Shown here: positions 60,656 to 64,000 of the stretch, in pieces | How the letters are laid out: each line of letters starts with the position of its first letter | Position numbering within the stretch: position 1 is the stretch's first letter | NCBI RefSeq assembly: GCF_002209485.1 | Contig: NZ_NJIX01000002.1 | Location: 434,001-498,000 of the forward strand | Direction of reading: 5' to 3' | DNA: 64,000 nucleotides | Source of the DNA: Achromobacter sp. HZ34 | Lineage (GTDB): Bacteria; Pseudomonadota; Gammaproteobacteria; Burkholderiales; Burkholderiaceae_B | Notes under the pieces: model-generated | What the model saw: only the letters and a program-made list of their open reading frames with translations | The model's database searches: none | What the model was told of the DNA's origin: nothing | Made by a program: the position numbers and the translations under genes

Positions 60656-61005
60656 TTCTGTACGCTCTTAAAGATTCATGGTTGTTTGGGAAAAAACGGG
60701 ATTCCGTCGGAATAGACGGGTTTTATGCCGCGGAGCCGTCGTGCGACGGGCAGGTGCGTCCCTGGAACGGGGCGGCGAACGAGACGCCCCGAAGGGCGTG
60801 CCGCGCGGCGAGTCCGGTCTTTTTGGACCGAAACACTCCACAATTTAGCAGAAAGCGCCGCGTTTCCCCGAACTGCCGGCGAGGCGCGCAGCCCCGCCGG
60901 AGTGGTTTGACGGTTTTTTACGACGTCAGGCGGCGACAGAATGCGCCGTATGAAGCCCGACGCCGCGGGTAAAACCGCGCAGGCAAGCAGCCCGCGCTAC
61001 GCCAA
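60656..61005. other. 350-bp gap between leuB and asd
   Basis: No convincing gene. It contains a GC-rich stem ACGCCC-CGAA-GGGCGT (60784-60799) and CGCGG/CCGCG around AAAA (60964-60979), neither with a T-run. The AT-richer stretch near 60660-60720 lies just upstream of asd on its strand and probably holds the asd promoter and leader. Confidence 0.6.
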
Positions 61006-62085
61006 TCAGGCGGCCAGCGCCTTGATCACCGCGTCGCCCATCTGGGTGGTGCCCACCTTCGTGGTGCCCGCCTCATAGATGTCGGCCGTACGCAGCCCAT
61101 CAGCAAGCACACGACGCACGGCCGCCTCGATGCGGTCGGCCTGGCCGGCCAGGTCCAGCGAATAACGCAGCATCATGGCGGCCGACAGGATGGTGGCCAA
61201 GGGATTGGCCACGCCCTTGCCCGCGATGTCCGGTGCCGAACCGTGGCTGGGTTCGTACAAGCCCTGGTTGGACGAATTCAGCGAAGCCGAAGGCAGCATG
61301 CCGATCGAACCCGTCAGCATGGCGGCCTCATCCGACAGGATGTCGCCGAAGATGTTGCCGGTGACGATCACGTCGAACTCGCGCGGCGCGCGCACCAATT
61401 GCATGGCGGCGTTGTCGACGTACATGTGCGACAGCGTCACGTCAGGGAATTCGCGGGCGACGTCGATGACGATGTCACGCCAGAACTGCGAGGTTTCCAG
61501 CACGTTGGCCTTGTCCACGCTGCACAGGCGCTTGCCGCGCTTGCGTGCTGCTTCGAAGCCCACGCGCGCGATGCGGCGCACTTCCGGCTCCGCGTAGCGC
61601 ATGGTGTCGTAGCCTTCACGCTCGCCGGCGAACGCGCCGTCCGGCGCGCTGCGTTGGCCACGCGGCTGGCCGAAATAGATATCGCCGGTCAGTTCACGGA
61701 TGATCAGGATGTCCAGGCCCGACACCACTTCCGGCTTCAGCGACGAGGCATTGGCCAGTTCGGGGTACAGGATGGCCGGGCGCAGGTTGGCGAACAGGCC
61801 CAGGGAACGGCGCAGGCCGAGAATGGCTTGTTCAGGACGGAATTCGCGCGGCAGGGCGTCGTACTTCCAGTCGCCGACGGCGCCGAACAGCGTGGCCTGC
61901 GATTCCTGCGCCAGCTTCAGCGTGGCGGGCGGCAGCGGATGTTCGAACTTGTCGAAGGCGGCGCCGCCCACGGGTTCTTCCTTCAGGTCGAAGGACACGT
62001 CCAGCGCCTTGAGCACGCGCACGGCCTGCTCGACGATTTCCGGGCCGATACCGTCGCCGGGGAGAACAGCAATCTTATGGGTCAT
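61006..62085 (-). CDS. leuB: 3-isopropylmalate dehydrogenase
   Basis: 359-residue LeuB, which oxidatively decarboxylates 3-isopropylmalate in leucine biosynthesis. Blocks are [13 protein letters not shown] at the N-terminus, [13 protein letters not shown] and [15 protein letters not shown] (metal-binding Asp), then [13 protein letters not shown]. The ATG at 62085 gives the normal N-terminus. It follows leuD by 95 bases on the same strand. Confidence 0.98.
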   Translation of the reverse strand: MTHKIAVLPGDGIGPEIVEQAVRVLKALDVSFDLKEEPVGGAAFDKFEHPLPPATLKLAQESQATLFGAVGDWKYDALPREFRPEQAILGLRRSLGLFANLRPAILYPELANASSLKPEVVSGLDILIIRELTGDIYFGQPRGQRSAPDGAFAGEREGYDTMRYAEPEVRRIARVGFEAARKRGKRLCSVDKANVLETSQFWRDIVIDVAREFPDVTLSHMYVDNAAMQLVRAPREFDVIVTGNIFGDILSDEAAMLTGSIGMLPSASLNSSNQGLYEPSHGSAPDIAGKGVANPLATILSAAMMLRYSLDLAGQADRIEAAVRRVLADGLRTADIYEAGTTKVGTTQMGDAVIKALAA

Positions 62086-62180
62086 TACTAGATCCAGATC
62101 GAAGATGAATACGTTGTTTTTACTGAAAACGCGAACCGTGGCTACGAGGGCAGGCAACGCCGCCCCCCGTCTCGCCCACG

Positions 62181-62834
62181 TCAGACCAGCGGGCGGCCGC
62201 TGTGCAACCAGGGATGGCGTGCCAGGCGCTCGGCTTCGAACGCGCGGATCTTGTCGGACTGGCGCAGCGTCAGGCCGATGTCGTCGAAGCCATTGACCAG
62301 ACAGTACTTGCGGAAGGGTTCGATGTCGAACCCGATCTCGCGGCCGTCGGCGGCGATGACCACCTGGCGTTCCAGGTCGATGCGCAGCTTGTAGCCGCCG
62401 AAAGCCTTGACCTCGTCGAACAGGCGCGCCACTTCGAACTCGGACAGGATCACCGGCAGCAGGCCGTTCTTGAAGCTGTTGTTGAAGAAGATGTCGGCAT
62501 AGGACGGCGCGATGATGGCGCGGAAGCCGTATTGGGACAACGCCCACGGCGCGTGCTCGCGGCTGGAGCCGCAGCCGAAGTTCTTGCGGGCCAGCAGCAC
62601 GCTGGCGCCCTGGTAGCGCGGCTGGTTCAGCACGAAGTCCGGGTTCAGCGGACGCTTGCTGTTGTCCATGCCGGGCTCGCCATGGTCCAGGTAGCGCAGT
62701 TCGTCGAACAGGTTGGGGCCGAAGCCGCTGCGCTTGATCGACTTGAGGAACTGCTTCGGAATGATCAGGTCGGTGTCGACGTTTTCGCGGTCGAGCGGGG
62801 CCACCAGGCCTTCATGAGTGGTGAATGCTTGCAT
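62181..62834 (-). CDS. leuD: 3-isopropylmalate dehydratase small subunit
   Basis: 217-residue LeuD, swivelling domain of isopropylmalate isomerase and partner of LeuC. It has the [14 protein letters not shown] block near residue 20 and [14 protein letters not shown] in the middle. The ATG at 62834 ([10 protein letters not shown]) lies 14 bases after the leuC stop. Some Burkholderiales carry a small entericidin-type gene between leuC and leuD; there is no room for one here. Confidence 0.98.
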   Translation of the reverse strand: MQAFTTHEGLVAPLDRENVDTDLIIPKQFLKSIKRSGFGPNLFDELRYLDHGEPGMDNSKRPLNPDFVLNQPRYQGASVLLARKNFGCGSSREHAPWALSQYGFRAIIAPSYADIFFNNSFKNGLLPVILSEFEVARLFDEVKAFGGYKLRIDLERQVVIAADGREIGFDIEPFRKYCLVNGFDDIGLTLRQSDKIRAFEAERLARHPWLHSGRPLV

Positions 62835-62848
62835 GATCTGTGTGCGCC

Positions 62849-64000
62849 TTAACGGAGGGTGCGGACATCGACGAAGTGGCCGGCGACTGCCGCCGCGGCC
62901 GCCATGGCGGGGCTGACCAGATGGGTGCGGCCACCCTGGCCCTGCCGGCCTTCGAAGTTGCGATTGGACGTGGAAGCGCAGCGTTCGCCCGGCTCCAGGC
63001 GGTCGGCGTTCATGGCCAGGCACATGGAACAGCCCGGTTCGCGCCACTCGAAGCCGGCGGCGATGAAGATCTTGTCCAGGCCTTCACGCTCGGCCTGCTG
63101 CTTGACCAGGCCCGAGCCCGGCACCACCATGGCCTGCTTCACGTTGGCCGCCACGCGACGGCCGCGCGCCACGGCCGCGGCCGCGCGCAGATCCTCGATA
63201 CGCGAGTTGGTGCAGGAACCGATGAACACGCGATCGATACGGATGTCGGCCAGCGGCGTGTTGGGCTTCAGGCCCATGTACTGCAAGGCGCGCTCCATGC
63301 CGTTGCGGCGCACGTCGTCTTTTTCCCGATCGGGATCCGGCACGCGGTCTTCGATGGACAGCACCATTTCAGGCGAGGTGCCCCAGGTCACTTGCGGACG
63401 GATGTCCTTGGCGTTGATTTCCACCACGCGGTCGAACTTGGCACCTTCGTCGGTGTGCAGGGTGCGCCAGTACTGAACGGCCTGGTCCCACAGCACGCCG
63501 GTGGGCGAGAAGGGACGGCCGCGGAAGTATTCGATGGTCTTGTCGTCGACCGCCACCATGCCCGAGCGCGCGCCCGCTTCGATGGCCATATTGCACACGG
63601 TCATGCGGCCTTCCACCGACAGCGCGCGCACGGTGCTGCCGCCGAACTCGATGGCGTGGCCGGTGCCGCCGGCGGTACCGATGATGCCGATCACGTGCAG
63701 CACCAGGTCCTTGGCCGTACAGCCGAAGGGCATCTCGCCGTCGACCTTGATCAACATGCTCTTGTTCTTCTTCATCAGCAGCGTCTGGGTGGCGAGCACG
63801 TGCTCGACTTCCGACGTACCGATACCGAAGGCCAGCGTGCCCACCGCACCGTGGGTGCTGGTGTGCGAATCGCCGCAGACCACCGTCATGCCGGGCAAGG
63901 TGGCGCCCTGCTCCGGTCCGATGACGTGCACGATGCCCTGGCGCAGGTCATTCATCTTGAATTCGGTGATGCCGTAGGCGTCGCAATTCTTGTCCAGCGT
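62849..64000 (-). CDS. leuC: 3-isopropylmalate dehydratase large subunit, N-terminus outside window
   Basis: 383 residues of LeuC are visible. The frame is open to the last base, so about 85 N-terminal residues lie beyond. Family blocks [28 protein letters not shown] and CSMCLAMN provide the three cysteines of the [4Fe-4S] cluster. With LeuD it isomerises 2- to 3-isopropylmalate. It is the upstream gene of the leuCDB run. Confidence 0.97.
   Translation of the reverse strand, partial: TLDKNCDAYGITEFKMNDLRQGIVHVIGPEQGATLPGMTVVCGDSHTSTHGAVGTLAFGIGTSEVEHVLATQTLLMKKNKSMLIKVDGEMPFGCTAKDLVLHVIGIIGTAGGTGHAIEFGGSTVRALSVEGRMTVCNMAIEAGARSGMVAVDDKTIEYFRGRPFSPTGVLWDQAVQYWRTLHTDEGAKFDRVVEINAKDIRPQVTWGTSPEMVLSIEDRVPDPDREKDDVRRNGMERALQYMGLKPNTPLADIRIDRVFIGSCTNSRIEDLRAAAAVARGRRVAANVKQAMVVPGSGLVKQQAEREGLDKIFIAAGFEWREPGCSMCLAMNADRLEPGERCASTSNRNFEGRQGQGGRTHLVSPAMAAAAAVAGHFVDVRTLR

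Noticed and set aside
60682-60972. Open frame of 96 codons in the leuB-asd gap
   Set aside because: Arginine-rich translation typical of a chance frame in GC-rich DNA, with no ribosome-binding site and no motif.
62835-62848. Entericidin-type small gene expected between leuC and leuD
   Set aside because: Only 14 bases separate the two genes.

Overview
The window looks like a high-GC betaproteobacterium of the Alcaligenaceae (Bordetella/Achromobacter type). The grounds are uniformly GC-rich coding, eight Bug (TctC) periplasmic receptor genes or remnants in 64 kb, and a housekeeping block leuC-leuD-leuB-asd-fimV-truA typical of Burkholderiales. The genus is an inference. No insertion sequence, prophage gene or CRISPR array was seen.

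Bases 1 to about 25,000 hold a catabolic supercluster. A Bug receptor leads CMD-like, ornithine-cyclodeaminase-like, bicupin and DapA-like genes (1-4428). A polysaccharide-deacetylase-like gene faces a CoxM/S/L/G-type molybdenum hydroxylase, which runs into an acyl-CoA ligase, a thioesterase, a quinone oxidoreductase, an XRE regulator and a class II aldolase (5650-15387). On the other strand is a second molybdenum hydroxylase of the nicotinate/isoquinoline type (15389-21443). It has a [2Fe-2S] subunit, an unusual fusion of a decayed molybdopterin domain with three cytochrome c domains, and an intact catalytic subunit. A Bug gene, a LysR gene and an amidase follow. A palindrome with core CCAATTTTGG (or its complement) lies in the promoters of the CoxMSL operon, the Bug gene and the amidase, with a one-mismatch copy before the XRE gene. 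This ties the separate units into one probable regulon.

Bases 25,000-36,700 carry Bug receptors around a coupled RraA-aldolase / D-2-hydroxyacid dehydrogenase / cyclase operon, an internally deleted Bug gene, an SMP-30 lactonase-type gene, a 2,5-dioxovalerate-type aldehyde dehydrogenase, and IclR and LysR regulators. Bases 36,700-41,200 hold a Tat-exported paoABC-type aldehyde oxidoreductase and a divergent IclR-like gene. Bases 41,354-55,195 hold a LysR/bicupin/Bug unit, a flavoprotein/Bug/MmgE-PrpD operon, two more MmgE-PrpD genes, an aldehyde dehydrogenase, an Old Yellow Enzyme and a LysR regulator. A 17-bp palindrome shared by two intergenic regions links the last set.

Bases 55,292-64,000 are core genome: trpF, tRNA-Val(GAC) with a consensus promoter and a terminator, then truA, fimV-like, asd, leuB, leuD and leuC (cut by the window end). 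trpF points towards truA and has no trpB beside it, which suggests a rearrangement or insertion boundary near the tRNA.

Overall the window is mostly accessory catabolic DNA beside an amino-acid biosynthesis block. Substrates cannot be fixed from sequence. The first supercluster looks like hydroxylation, CoA activation and ring or amide cleavage of an aromatic or N-heteroaromatic acid (inference).
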